From the NCBI RefSeq assembly GCF_022627955.1, contig NZ_JABXGD010000001.1, positions 558,001 through 622,000 of the forward strand: DNA of 64,000 nucleotides. Reading direction: 5' to 3'. This DNA is from Microbacterium sp. C5A9 (lineage in GTDB: Bacteria; Actinomycetota; Actinomycetes; Actinomycetales; Microbacteriaceae). Numbering within the stretch: the first letter of the stretch is position 1; each line of letters begins with the position of its first letter. Below, piece after piece: positions 1-8,363 of this stretch. A program made the position numbers and the translations under genes. The notes below the pieces were generated by a model. The model saw only the letters and a program-made list of their open reading frames with translations. It did not search any database and was not told where the DNA came from.

Positions 1-449
1 CGGGGGGTGAGGACCCGGGAGTCGAGATCCCCGCGGTCACGCCGTCTCCGCTCCCCGGTTCCGCGCTGACGGACGACAACCGCCACGGCGTCTCGGTGAA
101 CCCCTCCGTGGCCGGTCGCGGCGATCGTGTGACCGTCAGCACCGGCCGCGATCACGCTGGCGAGCGGCTCGCGGTCTGGATGTACTCCGACCCGGTGGCG
201 CTCGGTGTGAGCTCCGCCTCGGACACCGGCGGCGTCACGGTGACGATACCGACGGATGCCGCGCTCGGCGCGCACCGCATCGCGGTGTATGCGGCGGACG
301 GCGCGCTCGTGGGCTGGGCGGACATCACCGTCACCGCGCCGCAGGGACTCGCGGCGACCGGTGCCGACGCGCCCGTCGTGGCGGTCGTCGTGGCGATGCT
401 GCTGCTGGTCGCCGGCTCCCTCATCGTGCGCCGTCGTCGGACGATCTGA
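1..449 (+). CDS. Sortase-anchored cell-surface protein, C-terminal part (5' end outside window)
   Basis: The frame is open from the first complete codon at base 3 to the stop at 447-449, so about 148 C-terminal residues are visible and the gene begins upstream. A Val/Thr-rich, probably beta-sheet extracellular segment is followed by LAATGA, a hydrophobic stretch of about 20 residues and the basic tail RRRRTI. This is the three-part cell-wall sorting signal; LAxTG is the pentapeptide variant associated with class E sortases in high-GC actinobacteria. The protein is therefore probably linked covalently to the wall. An internal GTG at base 96 could start a shorter protein, but the open frame upstream makes a truncated 5' end the better reading. 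Its function beyond surface exposure cannot be told. Confidence 0.8.
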   Translation, partial: GGEDPGVEIPAVTPSPLPGSALTDDNRHGVSVNPSVAGRGDRVTVSTGRDHAGERLAVWMYSDPVALGVSSASDTGGVTVTIPTDAALGAHRIAVYAADGALVGWADITVTAPQGLAATGADAPVVAVVVAMLLLVAGSLIVRRRRTI

Positions 450-460
450 TCCGCTCGGTA

Positions 461-498
461 GGATGAGGGGTGCGCGCCACACTGCGCATCCCTCATCC
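461..498. terminator. Hairpin between convergent genes
   Basis: A 15-bp stem (461-475 with 484-498, one G-U type mismatch) and an 8-nt loop lie between the stop of the sortase-anchored protein and the stop of the convergent WXG100 gene. There is no long T run, so this is a probable bidirectional terminator by position and structure only. Confidence 0.5.
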
Positions 499-525
499 GC
501 CGATCACGGAGAGTCTCTGCCGTCC

Positions 526-816
526 TCAGACGCCGAGGACGGCATGCGCGCCGTCGGCATCCGCCTGGCGATACTCCTCTGCGAGACGCGCGGTGCGCTC
601 GGCGGCCAATCGCAGGGTGGCGGCATGCAGACGCCACTGGGCGTCAGTGGCGGACGAGCGCCGCGTGAACGCCCGCTCCGCATCGCCCTCCCAGCGGGAG
701 CGCAGATCCTGCCCCGACGCCGCGAGAGCGTCGAGTGACTCGACGATGGCCGCCGCCGCGGCGCGCGTGTCCGCGGCGATCTCGCCGAGACGATCGGGGT
801 CGACCGTGAGATCCAC
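526..816 (-). CDS. WXG100 family (ESAT-6-like) small protein
   Basis: This 96-residue, Ala-rich, all-helical protein carries a central Trp-Glu-Gly turn (W42-E43-G44 in RSRWEGDAERAF), the hallmark of WXG100 proteins, which form helical hairpins and are exported by or act with type VII secretion systems. Length is typical of the family. The start is GTG at 816, 3 bp after the stop of the YbaB-like gene, so the two are surely co-transcribed. It is the last gene of a five-gene minus-strand cluster. No secretion ATPase (EccC) or other core component is in the window, so the export machinery must be encoded elsewhere if it exists. No clear YxxxD/E export signal was seen at the C terminus. Confidence 0.75.
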   Translation of the reverse strand: MDLTVDPDRLGEIAADTRAAAAAIVESLDALAASGQDLRSRWEGDAERAFTRRSSATDAQWRLHAATLRLAAERTARLAEEYRQADADGAHAVLGV

Positions 817-819
817 GGC

Positions 820-1221
820 TCAGCCTCCCAGTCCGGGCGAGGGGTAGCCCCTGTCCGCATCGGAGCGGATGCTCGCGGCGATGTCGGACTCCGCGCCGAA
901 CAGCTCGGCGCTGCGATCGGCGAGAGCGGCCATCGCGCGATGCTGCGCGGCGGCGATCGTCTCGAGCGTCAGCTGGGCGAGTGCGGGCAGCGCGAGGCCC
1001 TCGGCTGCGGGACCGAACTCCAGTCCCGCGAGCCGGCCTCCCACCTTGGCGCGGACCGTCACCTCTCCGCGGGGGCTCCGCACCGATTCGACGAGTGTGT
1101 CGACATCGGTCGCGAGCGCCTGCGCCCGCGCCTGGTTCTGCTGCGCCTGACGGTTGATGTCATCGAGCTGCTTCCGGGCCGCGGCGAATCCCTCGTCGAT
1201 GCCGAATGTGCTGTCGTCCAT
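820..1221 (-). CDS. YbaB/EbfC-family-like protein
   Basis: This 133-residue protein has an N-terminal helix rich in Gln and Ala (residues about 10-45, probable coiled coil), a short beta segment with the pattern GEVTVRAKVGGRLAGLEFGP and a second helix. That helix-strand-helix layout is the YbaB/EbfC fold, a small dimeric nucleoid-associated family. In actinobacteria, divergent YbaB-like proteins are often found beside WXG100 and Esp-type genes, where their role is not DNA binding with any certainty. It lies 10 bp downstream of the lipoprotein gene and 3 bp upstream of the WXG100 gene in one operon. The C-terminal tail (PSPGLGG) is low complexity. Confidence 0.65.
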   Translation of the reverse strand: MDDSTFGIDEGFAAARKQLDDINRQAQQNQARAQALATDVDTLVESVRSPRGEVTVRAKVGGRLAGLEFGPAAEGLALPALAQLTLETIAAAQHRAMAALADRSAELFGAESDIAASIRSDADRGYPSPGLGG

Positions 1222-1231
1222 GTGGTCCTCC

Positions 1232-1798
1232 TCAGTCCTGAACGGTCATGCCGGTGGGGGCCGCCGGCACGTCGCCCGGCCACGAGCCGAGGCGCTCGCG
1301 ATTGCGCGCCCCCTGCTCCTTGCTGTCCGTCAGATCGATCGCCGCGGCGCTGAAGGGCTTCGGCGTCGTGTCGACATCCCGCGCCCACCCCGCCTGCGCG
1401 GCCGCGGCCGCCACGTCGAAGCCGCCCTCCGCCGAGGTGCGCACTCTGATGTCGATCCGCGCGTTCGGCATGTATCCCTCGCGCACCGACCACACGGATG
1501 CCACGACGAAGTCGACGAACGCCGTGCCGTCGGCGATCGCGAAGCCCGGCTCGACCTCGAGCGAGATCGCGTATCCCGTGTTGCCCTTGATGTTGGGCTT
1601 CTGGCCGCCGGCGATGTCGGAGACCACGATGCCGGGCACCGCCTCGAGCGAGTCGCGCATCTCGGAGAGCGTCTGACCGCCCGAGGCGGCGTCGTGCGGG
1701 ACGTCGCTCCCGCGATCCCCGGCCCCGATCGCGCACCCCGTGAGCGCGAGCACGCTCACGGCGACGGCGGAGAGGGCGAGCCAGCGTCTAGCGGCCAT
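1232..1798 (-). CDS. Putative lipoprotein in type VII-type cluster
   Basis: The 188-residue product starts with a lipoprotein signal peptide: basic MAARR, a hydrophobic core and the lipobox LTGC with the lipid-modified Cys at residue 22. The rest is a soluble alpha/beta domain of no family I recognise. The start codon overlaps the end of the upstream gene by 11 bp (1788-1798), which implies translational coupling to the large helical protein. A membrane-anchored partner coupled to a candidate secreted effector is reminiscent of lipoprotein immunity proteins of some type VII effectors, but nothing in the sequence proves that role. Confidence 0.7.
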   Translation of the reverse strand: MAARRWLALSAVAVSVLALTGCAIGAGDRGSDVPHDAASGGQTLSEMRDSLEAVPGIVVSDIAGGQKPNIKGNTGYAISLEVEPGFAIADGTAFVDFVVASVWSVREGYMPNARIDIRVRTSAEGGFDVAAAAAQAGWARDVDTTPKPFSAAAIDLTDSKEQGARNRERLGSWPGDVPAAPTGMTVQD

Positions 1799-3098
1799 AG
1801 TGCATCATGTCCTCGAGTCGGTACTGCATGTCGGCCCAGATGCTCACGTCGGAGATGCCCGCATAGGCCGGGTTGGTGTTGCCGGGGAATCCCAGACTCG
1901 AGAGGATCGTCGAGTCGTAGGCGCCGGTGACCTCGAAGACGCCGCGGCCGTCGACGTTGCGCAGGCGGAACGCGACCTCGCCAGGGTGCTCCGGATGTCC
2001 CGGCTGCGCGGCGATCACGAAGCCGTCGTCGGTGATCTGCTGCACGACGATGTCGCCCGCCGTGACATCCGGGATGCCCAGTCCGAACAGCGACGTCTTG
2101 ATGGTCTGCTCCTCGCCGGTGAGCTGCATGTTGAGCTGCGAGTTGTCGCCCTCACGGGAGGGGAGGAAGACGTGGCCGAACTCCTGCTGCAGCATCTGGT
2201 TCAGCTGTTCGGTCGTCATGTCGGTGGGCCCGAGGTCGAACTCGTGCGAGTACCCGAGCTCGTAGTCGCCGAGGAAGCGGTGGTCGGAACCCTCGTAGGG
2301 CACCGGGCCCGGGTTGTAGGTGTCGCCCAGGCTTCCCGGGGGAATGGCTCCGGGCAGGCCACCGAGCGGACCGAGGATCGCGCCGGGCGGGAACTGCTCG
2401 AGCAGCTCGCCCAGCAGGTCCTCGAGTCGCTGGTGGAACGGGATGATCGCGCGGTAGAGGTCTGTGGCGAGACGCAGCATCTCCCGCAGCGCCTGCAGCG
2501 CGCGGTCGATGTTCGAGGTGGCCTCAGCCACCACCTGCGCGCAGTTGTCGGCGAAGTCCCGGATCACCTGGGCCTTCTTGTCGAGCTCCCAGGGCCAGCT
2601 GCCGAACAGGAGATCCTTGATGCTGCCTCCGACGGTCGAGAGCAGCTCGAAGCCGGCGCAGACCAGGGAGCGCATGATCTCGACGGCGCGCACACACAGC
2701 TGGAGCGCCTGGCTCACGACCTTCGACCAGTCGGCGATCGAGTGCGTCGCCGCGGAGAGAACCCGCAGCGAGCCTTCGACGACCGTCGCGGTGATCCCCT
2801 GCACGTGACCGCTGATCTGGGTGAGGGCCTGCTGGTAGAGCTCCGACGCCGACTGCACGTCACCCGCGTACGTCTCCCACGCGTGAGACGCCTGATAGAG
2901 CCCGGTCGGGTCCCCGGTCACCTGCTCGAGCAGCTCCTCCAGCGGACGCACGAACTGCATGATGTCGGAGGCGAAGCCGCTGAGGCCGCCCCCGCAGTCG
3001 TCGCCGGCACCGCCTCCGGCCGGGAGCTGACTGCTCCAGCTTCCGGATGCGAGCGACGAGGCGGCCGAGTCCGCCTCGGGGAGTACCGCGATGCTCAT
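1788..3098 (-). CDS. Large WXG/Esp-like helical protein with unknown C-terminal domain (candidate type VII substrate)
   Basis: I chose ATG at 3098 (MSIAVLPEAD), 7 bp after the stop of the EspC-like gene, giving 436 residues; an open extension further upstream would run through that gene. Residues about 40-235 are predicted helical and contain several heptad-like stretches, a long-helix layout like WXG100, LXG or EspB-type N-terminal regions. A Pro/Gly-rich hinge (about 240-262, PPGAILGPLGGLPGAIPPG) separates a C-terminal domain of about 170 residues with mixed alpha/beta character and no motif I recognise. Layout, neighbours and overlap with a lipoprotein gene fit a secreted effector or structural substrate. 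It could instead be a non-secreted coiled-coil protein. Confidence 0.6.
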   Translation of the reverse strand: MSIAVLPEADSAASSLASGSWSSQLPAGGGAGDDCGGGLSGFASDIMQFVRPLEELLEQVTGDPTGLYQASHAWETYAGDVQSASELYQQALTQISGHVQGITATVVEGSLRVLSAATHSIADWSKVVSQALQLCVRAVEIMRSLVCAGFELLSTVGGSIKDLLFGSWPWELDKKAQVIRDFADNCAQVVAEATSNIDRALQALREMLRLATDLYRAIIPFHQRLEDLLGELLEQFPPGAILGPLGGLPGAIPPGSLGDTYNPGPVPYEGSDHRFLGDYELGYSHEFDLGPTDMTTEQLNQMLQQEFGHVFLPSREGDNSQLNMQLTGEEQTIKTSLFGLGIPDVTAGDIVVQQITDDGFVIAAQPGHPEHPGEVAFRLRNVDGRGVFEVTGAYDSTILSSLGFPGNTNPAYAGISDVSIWADMQYRLEDMMHYGR

Positions 3099-3105
3099 GT
3101 CAGTG

Positions 3106-3414
3106 TCAGCCTTCCGATGCGATGCGGTCGAGATCCGCACGCCCCGTGTCGTCGACCGTCTGGAACCCGTCCACGGCCTTCTGCACCCCGTCCGCGGTGC
3201 GCTGAGAGACCGTCCCGACGACGCCGGACGCGCCCTCGACGATCCCACCCAGCGAATTGAGGACGGGTGGGATGAAGGCCCCGATGGGGCCGAAGGCCAT
3301 GCCCGGCACCGCGGACGAGAGGCTGTCACGCGACGCGGCGAGCTTCGCCGCGGCCTCGGTCAGGGCGGTACGTGCCGCGTCGTACGCATCGCTGTGCACT
3401 TCGATCGCAGTCAT
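3106..3414 (-). CDS. EspC/DUF2580-like small protein (type VII secretion target type)
   Basis: This 102-residue protein begins with the short strand-helix pattern MTAIEVHSDAYDAARTALTE typical of the EspC-like/DUF2580 group of small type VII-associated proteins, followed by a Gly-rich hydrophobic middle (PGMAFGPIGAFIPPVLNSLGG) and a second amphipathic helix. It has no signal peptide. It is the first gene of the minus-strand cluster and its stop lies 7 bp before the start of the large helical protein, so the two are probably made together. Family assignment is by pattern, not by an alignment. Confidence 0.6.
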   Translation of the reverse strand: MTAIEVHSDAYDAARTALTEAAAKLAASRDSLSSAVPGMAFGPIGAFIPPVLNSLGGIVEGASGVVGTVSQRTADGVQKAVDGFQTVDDTGRADLDRIASEG

Positions 3415-3553
3415 CAGGTCGAGTTCCCCCTCGGATCAACCGCCTCGCCGCTGATCTGCGGGCAGACGCACGTCAACGATAGGTCGGCGACGGCGGCGAG
3501 CCAAGTCTGCGGCTGCCGCCTCGCCTCCACCCCGCGATGTCGGCGCCTCGGCC

Positions 3554-3559
3554 TAGACT
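3554..3559 (+). promoter_or_regulatory. -10 box of pcrA
   Basis: TAGACT lies 9 nt before the pcrA start codon, so the transcript would start only a few bases before the ATG (near-leaderless). The -35 region is not obvious. Confidence 0.5.
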
Positions 3560-3568
3560 CATAAGGCC

Positions 3569-6022
3569 ATGACAGAAGCCCCCCTCATCGTGCCCGGAAC
3601 CGTCGGCCCCCACTCCACCGGAGGACAGGGCCAGGACGATCTCCTCGCCGGTCTCAACCCGCAGCAGCTCGAAGCCGTCACCTATCGCGGCCCCGCGCTG
3701 CTCATCGTCGCGGGCGCCGGTTCCGGCAAGACGAGCGTGCTCACCCGACGCATCGCGTCGCTGCTGCGCGCTCGCGAGGCATGGCCGAGCCAGATCCTCG
3801 CGATCACCTTCACGAACAAGGCGGCGGGCGAGATGCGCGAGCGCGTGGAGGCGATCATCGGCGATGCCGCCCGCGGCATGTGGATCTCGACCTTCCACTC
3901 GGCGTGCGTGCGCATCCTGCGGCGTGAGGCCGAGCAGTTCGGCTTCACCAAGTCGTTCACGATCTATGACTCCGGCGACTCGCGGGCGCTCATCAAGCGT
4001 CTCGTCAAAGAGCATGAGGCCGATGCCTACGGGCTGACGCCCGGTGCGGTGCAGTCGCGCATCTCGAAGCTCAAGAACGAGCTGTCGGATGCCGAGGCCT
4101 ACGCCCGCCAGGCCAACATGTCCGACCCCGCCGAGCGCATCTTCGTCGAGCTGTTCGCCGACTACCAGCGTCAGCTGCAGAAGGCCAACGCCTTCGACTT
4201 CGACGACCTCATCGGGCAGACGGTCTACCTGTTCCGTGCGTTCCCGCAGGTCGCCGACACCTACCGCCGCCGCTTCCGGCACATCCTCGTCGACGAGTAC
4301 CAGGACACGAACCACGCGCAGTACGCGCTCATCCACGAGCTGACGCGCCCCGTGTCTGGCGACGCCCCCGATCCCTATGCCTCGAACGGCATGATGATCT
4401 TCGAGCCGGAGACCACCCCCGAGCTCGCGGGCGCCTCCCTCACGGTGGTCGGCGATTCCGACCAGTCGATCTACGCCTTCCGCGGCGCCGACATCCGCAA
4501 CATCAGCGAGTTCGAGCGCGATTTCCCCGGGGCGCGGGTCGTGCTCCTGGAGCAGAACTACCGCTCGACGCAGAACATCCTGTCCGCCGCGAACGCCGTG
4601 ATCGGCAACAACTTCGACCGCAAGGACAAGAAGCTCTGGAGCGACAAGGGCGACGGTGACAAGATCATCGGCTTCACCGGCTACTCGCAGCACGATGAGG
4701 CGCAGTTCGTCGCGGACGAGGTCGAGTCTCTCCGCCGCGCCGGCATCCCGTACTCCGAGATGGCCGTGTTCTACCGCACGAACTCGCAGTCGCGAGCGCT
4801 CGAGGAGATCTTCATCCGGTCGGCCGTGCCGTACAAGATCATGGGCGGCACGAAGTTCTACGAGCGCGCCGAGATCAAGGACGCGCTGGCGTACCTGGTC
4901 GCGGTCGCCAATCCGGCCGACGAGATGGCCGTGCGCCGCATCCTGAACAAGCCCCGGCGCGGTATCGGCGACGTCAGCGAGACCGCGATCGCCCGGTTCG
5001 CCGAAGAGCACGAGATCACCTTCCGTCAGGCGCTGTCCGTTTCCGACCAGTTGGGATTCGGCCCGAAGATCCAGGGTGCGATCGCGCAGCTCGACGCCGT
5101 GCTCTCCGAGGCGACCGAGATCATGCTGCCGTCGTCGGGAGAGCTGCCGGCGCCCACCACGGTCGCCGACGGGCTCAGCCTGCTGCTCTCGAAGAGCGGC
5201 TACCTCGACGCGCTGCGCGCGAGCCGTGACCCCCAGGACGAGGCCCGGGTCGAGAACCTCGACGAGTTCGTCGCCGTGGCCCGCGATTTCGCGCGCAACA
5301 ATCCCGAGGGCACCATCGTCGACTTCCTCACCGAGGTCGCTCTCGTCTCGGACGCCGACGATCTCGACGACGAGTCCGGATCCGTGTCGCTCATGACGAT
5401 GCACACCGCGAAGGGGCTCGAGTACGACGCCGTCTTCGTCACGGGTGTCGAAGAAGATCTCATCCCGCACCGCATCTCGGCGGGTGAGCCGGGCGGCCCG
5501 CAGGAAGAGCGGCGCCTCTTCTACGTCGGCATCACGCGTGCCCGCAAGCGGCTGCACCTGTCGCTCGCCATGACACGGGCGCAGTTCGGCGAGGTCTCGG
5601 TCGCCATGCCGAGCCGCTTCCTGCAGGAGATCCCCGCCGGGCTCATCGACTGGCGCCAGTCGCCCGGTGACGTCAACTCGCGCGGCGGCATGCAGTCGCG
5701 AGCGCTGAACGCCCGTCGTGCCGGCGGCTTCGGCGGCTCAGGATCCGATGATCGGTTCGCGGTGAAGCAGCTTCCCGGTCGCGACTCCCTCAAGCCGCTG
5801 TCGACCGCGATGGACAAGTTCCCCAACCGCGTCACGGCGAAGATGAGGGACAACGGCGACCTCGAGCTGGCCGCCGGCGATCGCATCCGTCATTCCGACT
5901 TCGGCGACGGTCGTGTCGATGCGGTCACCGGAGAGGGCGCGAAGCGCATCGCCCACGTGCGGTTCGACTCGGCGGGGCAGAAGAAGCTGCTGATCAAGGT
6001 CGCGCCGATCGAGAAGATCTAA
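3569..6022 (+). CDS. pcrA: ATP-dependent DNA helicase, UvrD/PcrA type
   Basis: The 817-residue protein is a superfamily 1A 3'-5' helicase used in nucleotide-excision and replication-linked repair. Motifs run in the expected order: Q motif and Walker A (LNPQQLEAV, GAGSGKT with Lys54), motif II ILVDEYQDTN, motif III VVGDSDQSIYAFRGADI, motif IV EQNYRSTQNI, motif V SLMTMHTAKGLEYDAVFV and motif VI RLFYVGITRARKRL. The C-terminal 70 residues (GDRIRHSDFGDGRVDAVTGEG) form the small Tudor-like domain found in PcrA/UvrD1. Length is normal. The position upstream of sucCD and purNH matches uvrD1 in mycobacteria. Confidence 0.97.
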   Translation: MTEAPLIVPGTVGPHSTGGQGQDDLLAGLNPQQLEAVTYRGPALLIVAGAGSGKTSVLTRRIASLLRAREAWPSQILAITFTNKAAGEMRERVEAIIGDAARGMWISTFHSACVRILRREAEQFGFTKSFTIYDSGDSRALIKRLVKEHEADAYGLTPGAVQSRISKLKNELSDAEAYARQANMSDPAERIFVELFADYQRQLQKANAFDFDDLIGQTVYLFRAFPQVADTYRRRFRHILVDEYQDTNHAQYALIHELTRPVSGDAPDPYASNGMMIFEPETTPELAGASLTVVGDSDQSIYAFRGADIRNISEFERDFPGARVVLLEQNYRSTQNILSAANAVIGNNFDRKDKKLWSDKGDGDKIIGFTGYSQHDEAQFVADEVESLRRAGIPYSEMAVFYRTNSQSRALEEIFIRSAVPYKIMGGTKFYERAEIKDALAYLVAVANPADEMAVRRILNKPRRGIGDVSETAIARFAEEHEITFRQALSVSDQLGFGPKIQGAIAQLDAVLSEATEIMLPSSGELPAPTTVADGLSLLLSKSGYLDALRASRDPQDEARVENLDEFVAVARDFARNNPEGTIVDFLTEVALVSDADDLDDESGSVSLMTMHTAKGLEYDAVFVTGVEEDLIPHRISAGEPGGPQEERRLFYVGITRARKRLHLSLAMTRAQFGEVSVAMPSRFLQEIPAGLIDWRQSPGDVNSRGGMQSRALNARRAGGFGGSGSDDRFAVKQLPGRDSLKPLSTAMDKFPNRVTAKMRDNGDLELAAGDRIRHSDFGDGRVDAVTGEGAKRIAHVRFDSAGQKKLLIKVAPIEKI

Positions 6023-6035
6023 GGCATCCGCGGGT

Positions 6036-6041
6036 TAGGCT
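6036..6041 (+). promoter_or_regulatory. -10 box giving a leaderless transcript
   Basis: TAGGCT ends 7 nt before the ATG at 6049; no Shine-Dalgarno sequence lies between them. This is the layout of a leaderless promoter. Confidence 0.5.
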
Positions 6042-6048
6042 GATCCAT

Positions 6049-7206
6049 ATGGCCCTGTTCTCCCGCCGCAAGAAGTCCGCTGACGACGCTGTCACCGACC
6101 CGACCGAGCCTGAGAACGTCGAGACGTCAGACGCGTCTGCGGAAGACGCTGCCGCCACGGCCGCGCCCGAGGACGCGACGCCCACGATCGGCATCTCCGT
6201 GCAGGCGTTCCGCGGAGTGGGCGCGCAGGCGGGTCCTGAGGTCTCCCTCACCGAGCCCGATCCTGCCGCAGCCACGCCGACCCCGTCCGGTGCGTCGACG
6301 CCCGCAGCCCCCGTCGCCCCGACCGGATCCGCCGTACCGTCCGCGCCTGCGCAGCCGGCCACCGAGCGTCGCCTGCCTCTGGCCGCCGCGACGCCCCCGG
6401 AGCAGACCGAGACGGTCCCCGGCATGAAGGACAACGTCCTGCTGCGCGAGGCCCTGACCGAGATCGAGAAGGGCGCGACCAACGAGCAGCTCCTCGGCGT
6501 GCTCCGTCAGGCGCTGCAGGGTCACCTCTACATCCGTGTGAACGGCGACGCCCGCGCGCAGATCAGCGAGGGCAAGCCGCTCTCGGTGGCCGTCGTGCGC
6601 GACGGCGAACGCCAGTTCATGCTGGGGTTCAGCTCGGCGGCCGCGGTCCGCGACTCCGTGCAGCTCGAGAAGGACCCGACGGCCACCTCCGCGGTCGCCC
6701 AGCCCGTGACCTCCGTTCTCCAGCAGGTCGTCGCCGGCGAGTTCGCCGGTCTCATCGTCGACAACGCCTCCGCACCGCACCGTGTGGTCTTCCCGACCGA
6801 GCTGCTGCAGAAGACGCTCGACCAGGCAGACGTCGACATGACGGTGAAGTCGATCATCGCCGCGCCGCGTCAGCAGGATTCTGCCGTGAAGCTCGGCGAG
6901 GCGCTCGCGGCGAAGCGCATGTGGGTGGCGGTGAACGACGGCGCCGGCACGGGGCAGGTCGGCATCGCCGAGGCGCAGACTCCCGACGGCAAGAGGTTCC
7001 TCCAGCTCTTCTCCCACCCTCTCGAGGTCATCGCACTCGGACGCGGCGATCGTCCGCTGCCGTTCGAGCCGCTGCAGCTGGCGAAGCTGCTGTCGACGCA
7101 CTCCGAGATGGCCGGGGTGATCGTGGATCCCGCCGGTCCGACGATGGTCGTCGAGCGCGACTCGCTGAGTGCGGTGCTGATCCTCGACATCGACATCGAC
7201 GACTGA
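6049..7206 (+). CDS. SseB-family protein
   Basis: The 385-residue protein starts with a basic patch and a long Ala/Pro/Thr-rich, acidic, probably disordered region (residues about 5-125). Two related SseB-like modules follow: about 130-240 (LLREALTEIEKG, LYIRVNGDARAQISEGKPLSVAVVRDGERQFMLGF as two segments) and about 275-380 (KLGEALAAKRMWVAVNDG, LQLFSHPLEVIALG). SseB domains occur in enhanced-serine-sensitivity proteins and in many actinobacterial proteins of unknown role. No catalytic residues are expected. The gene sits 26 bp after pcrA with its own TAGGCT box, so it may be transcribed separately. Confidence 0.75.
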   Translation: MALFSRRKKSADDAVTDPTEPENVETSDASAEDAAATAAPEDATPTIGISVQAFRGVGAQAGPEVSLTEPDPAAATPTPSGASTPAAPVAPTGSAVPSAPAQPATERRLPLAAATPPEQTETVPGMKDNVLLREALTEIEKGATNEQLLGVLRQALQGHLYIRVNGDARAQISEGKPLSVAVVRDGERQFMLGFSSAAAVRDSVQLEKDPTATSAVAQPVTSVLQQVVAGEFAGLIVDNASAPHRVVFPTELLQKTLDQADVDMTVKSIIAAPRQQDSAVKLGEALAAKRMWVAVNDGAGTGQVGIAEAQTPDGKRFLQLFSHPLEVIALGRGDRPLPFEPLQLAKLLSTHSEMAGVIVDPAGPTMVVERDSLSAVLILDIDIDD

Positions 7207-7242
7207 CGAGCCACCGGGGTTCCGCCGGTCTGGTGCGCGCCC

Positions 7243-7248
7243 TAAGGT
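7243..7248 (+). promoter_or_regulatory. -10 box giving a leaderless transcript
   Basis: TAAGGT ends exactly 6 nt before the ATG at 7255, with no ribosome-binding site in between. Confidence 0.5.
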
Positions 7249-7254
7249 CGGAGC

Positions 7255-8325
7255 ATGGCCTCCGAGCGCGTGACGTTGACCGTCGTCGATCCCGATGCTG
7301 AGCGCGAGGTTGTGCTCTCGAGTCCCAACAAGGTGATCTGGCCCGACGTCGGCATCACGAAGGCCGAGCTGGCCGAATACTTCCAGATCGTGAGCGGGCC
7401 GTTCCTCGAGGCGAACGGCGATCGTCCCGTCTCGCTCGAGCGCTTTCGCGACGGCGTCGGCTCGGCGTCGGCGCCGAAGGCCGAGGGCTTCTTCTCGAAG
7501 AACCCGCCCAAGGGGACACCCGACTATGTCGATGCGGTGACGGTCACGTACAACAGCGGACGACGGCATCCGCAGATCGTGCTGAATCGGCCGAGCGCGA
7601 TCGTGTGGGCCGCGCAGATGAACACCATCGTCTTCCACCCGTGGGCGTCGCTCGCCTCGGATCCGGACAACCCCGTCGAGCTGCGCATCGACCTCGACCC
7701 GCAACCGGGGACGAGCTTCGTCGACGCTGTTCCCGCCGCGCTGGCTCTGCGCGAGGTGCTGCAGGAGGTCGGGCTGACCGCGTTCGTCAAGACCAGCGGC
7801 AACCGGGGTCTGCACGTCTTCGCTCCGATCGAGCCGATGCACGAGTTCCTCGACGTGCGCCATGCCGTGATCGCCGCGGGACGTGAGCTCGAACGACGGA
7901 TGCCCGAGAAGGTCACGACGAACTGGTGGAAGGAGGAGCGCGGTGAGCGGGTGTTCATCGACTTCAACCAGGCGAATCGGGATCGGACGATGGCCGGTGC
8001 CTACAGCCCGCGTGCGCTCCCCGGTGCGACCGTGTCGACCCCGGTGCACTGGGACGAGCTCGAGGGCCTCGACCCGGCGGGCTTCACCGTGCGCAGCATC
8101 CCGACGCGGCTCGAGGAGCTGGGCGACGCGTGGCAGGGGATGCAGGATGCGCCGGGCCGCATCGACACTCTTCTCGAGTGGTGGGAGCGCGACAGGGCGG
8201 ATGGTCTCGGTGAGCTGCCGTTCCCGCCCGAGTTCCCGAAGATGCCCGGCGAGCCGCCCCGCGTGCAGCCGAGCAAGAAGGTCGCCGCGCACTGGGACGA
8301 GGACGGCGCACCCGTCGAGGAGTGA
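7255..8325 (+). CDS. LigD-type DNA polymerase/primase domain protein (stand-alone)
   Basis: The 356-residue product matches the archaeo-eukaryotic primase-like polymerase domain of LigD, used in bacterial end joining and gap filling with a ribonucleotide preference. Visible features are SSPNKVIWPDVGITKAELAEYF near residue 20-45 (first 20 residues of it are diagnostic), the metal-binding ELRIDLDPQPGTSF near residue 140-153 with its two Asp, and KTSGNRGLHVFAPI near residue 178-192. Unlike mycobacterial LigD there is no attached ligase or phosphoesterase; a separate ATP ligase is encoded convergently 38 bp away. No Ku gene is present in this window. Translation is probably leaderless. Confidence 0.9.
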   Translation: MASERVTLTVVDPDAEREVVLSSPNKVIWPDVGITKAELAEYFQIVSGPFLEANGDRPVSLERFRDGVGSASAPKAEGFFSKNPPKGTPDYVDAVTVTYNSGRRHPQIVLNRPSAIVWAAQMNTIVFHPWASLASDPDNPVELRIDLDPQPGTSFVDAVPAALALREVLQEVGLTAFVKTSGNRGLHVFAPIEPMHEFLDVRHAVIAAGRELERRMPEKVTTNWWKEERGERVFIDFNQANRDRTMAGAYSPRALPGATVSTPVHWDELEGLDPAGFTVRSIPTRLEELGDAWQGMQDAPGRIDTLLEWWERDRADGLGELPFPPEFPKMPGEPPRVQPSKKVAAHWDEDGAPVEE

Positions 8326-8363
8326 CCCTCGGCCGACCAGCGCCCCTGGCTGACGAGTGCGCG

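Noticed and set aside
1740..3260. Long plus-strand open frame opposite the type VII-type cluster
   Set aside because: It has an Arg/Val/Gly/Asp-rich composition without conserved motifs and lies antisense to well-supported genes; long antisense frames are expected at this GC content.
3473..5557. 694-codon minus-strand open frame opposite pcrA
   Set aside because: It is the reverse-complement shadow of pcrA codons, with no domain pattern.
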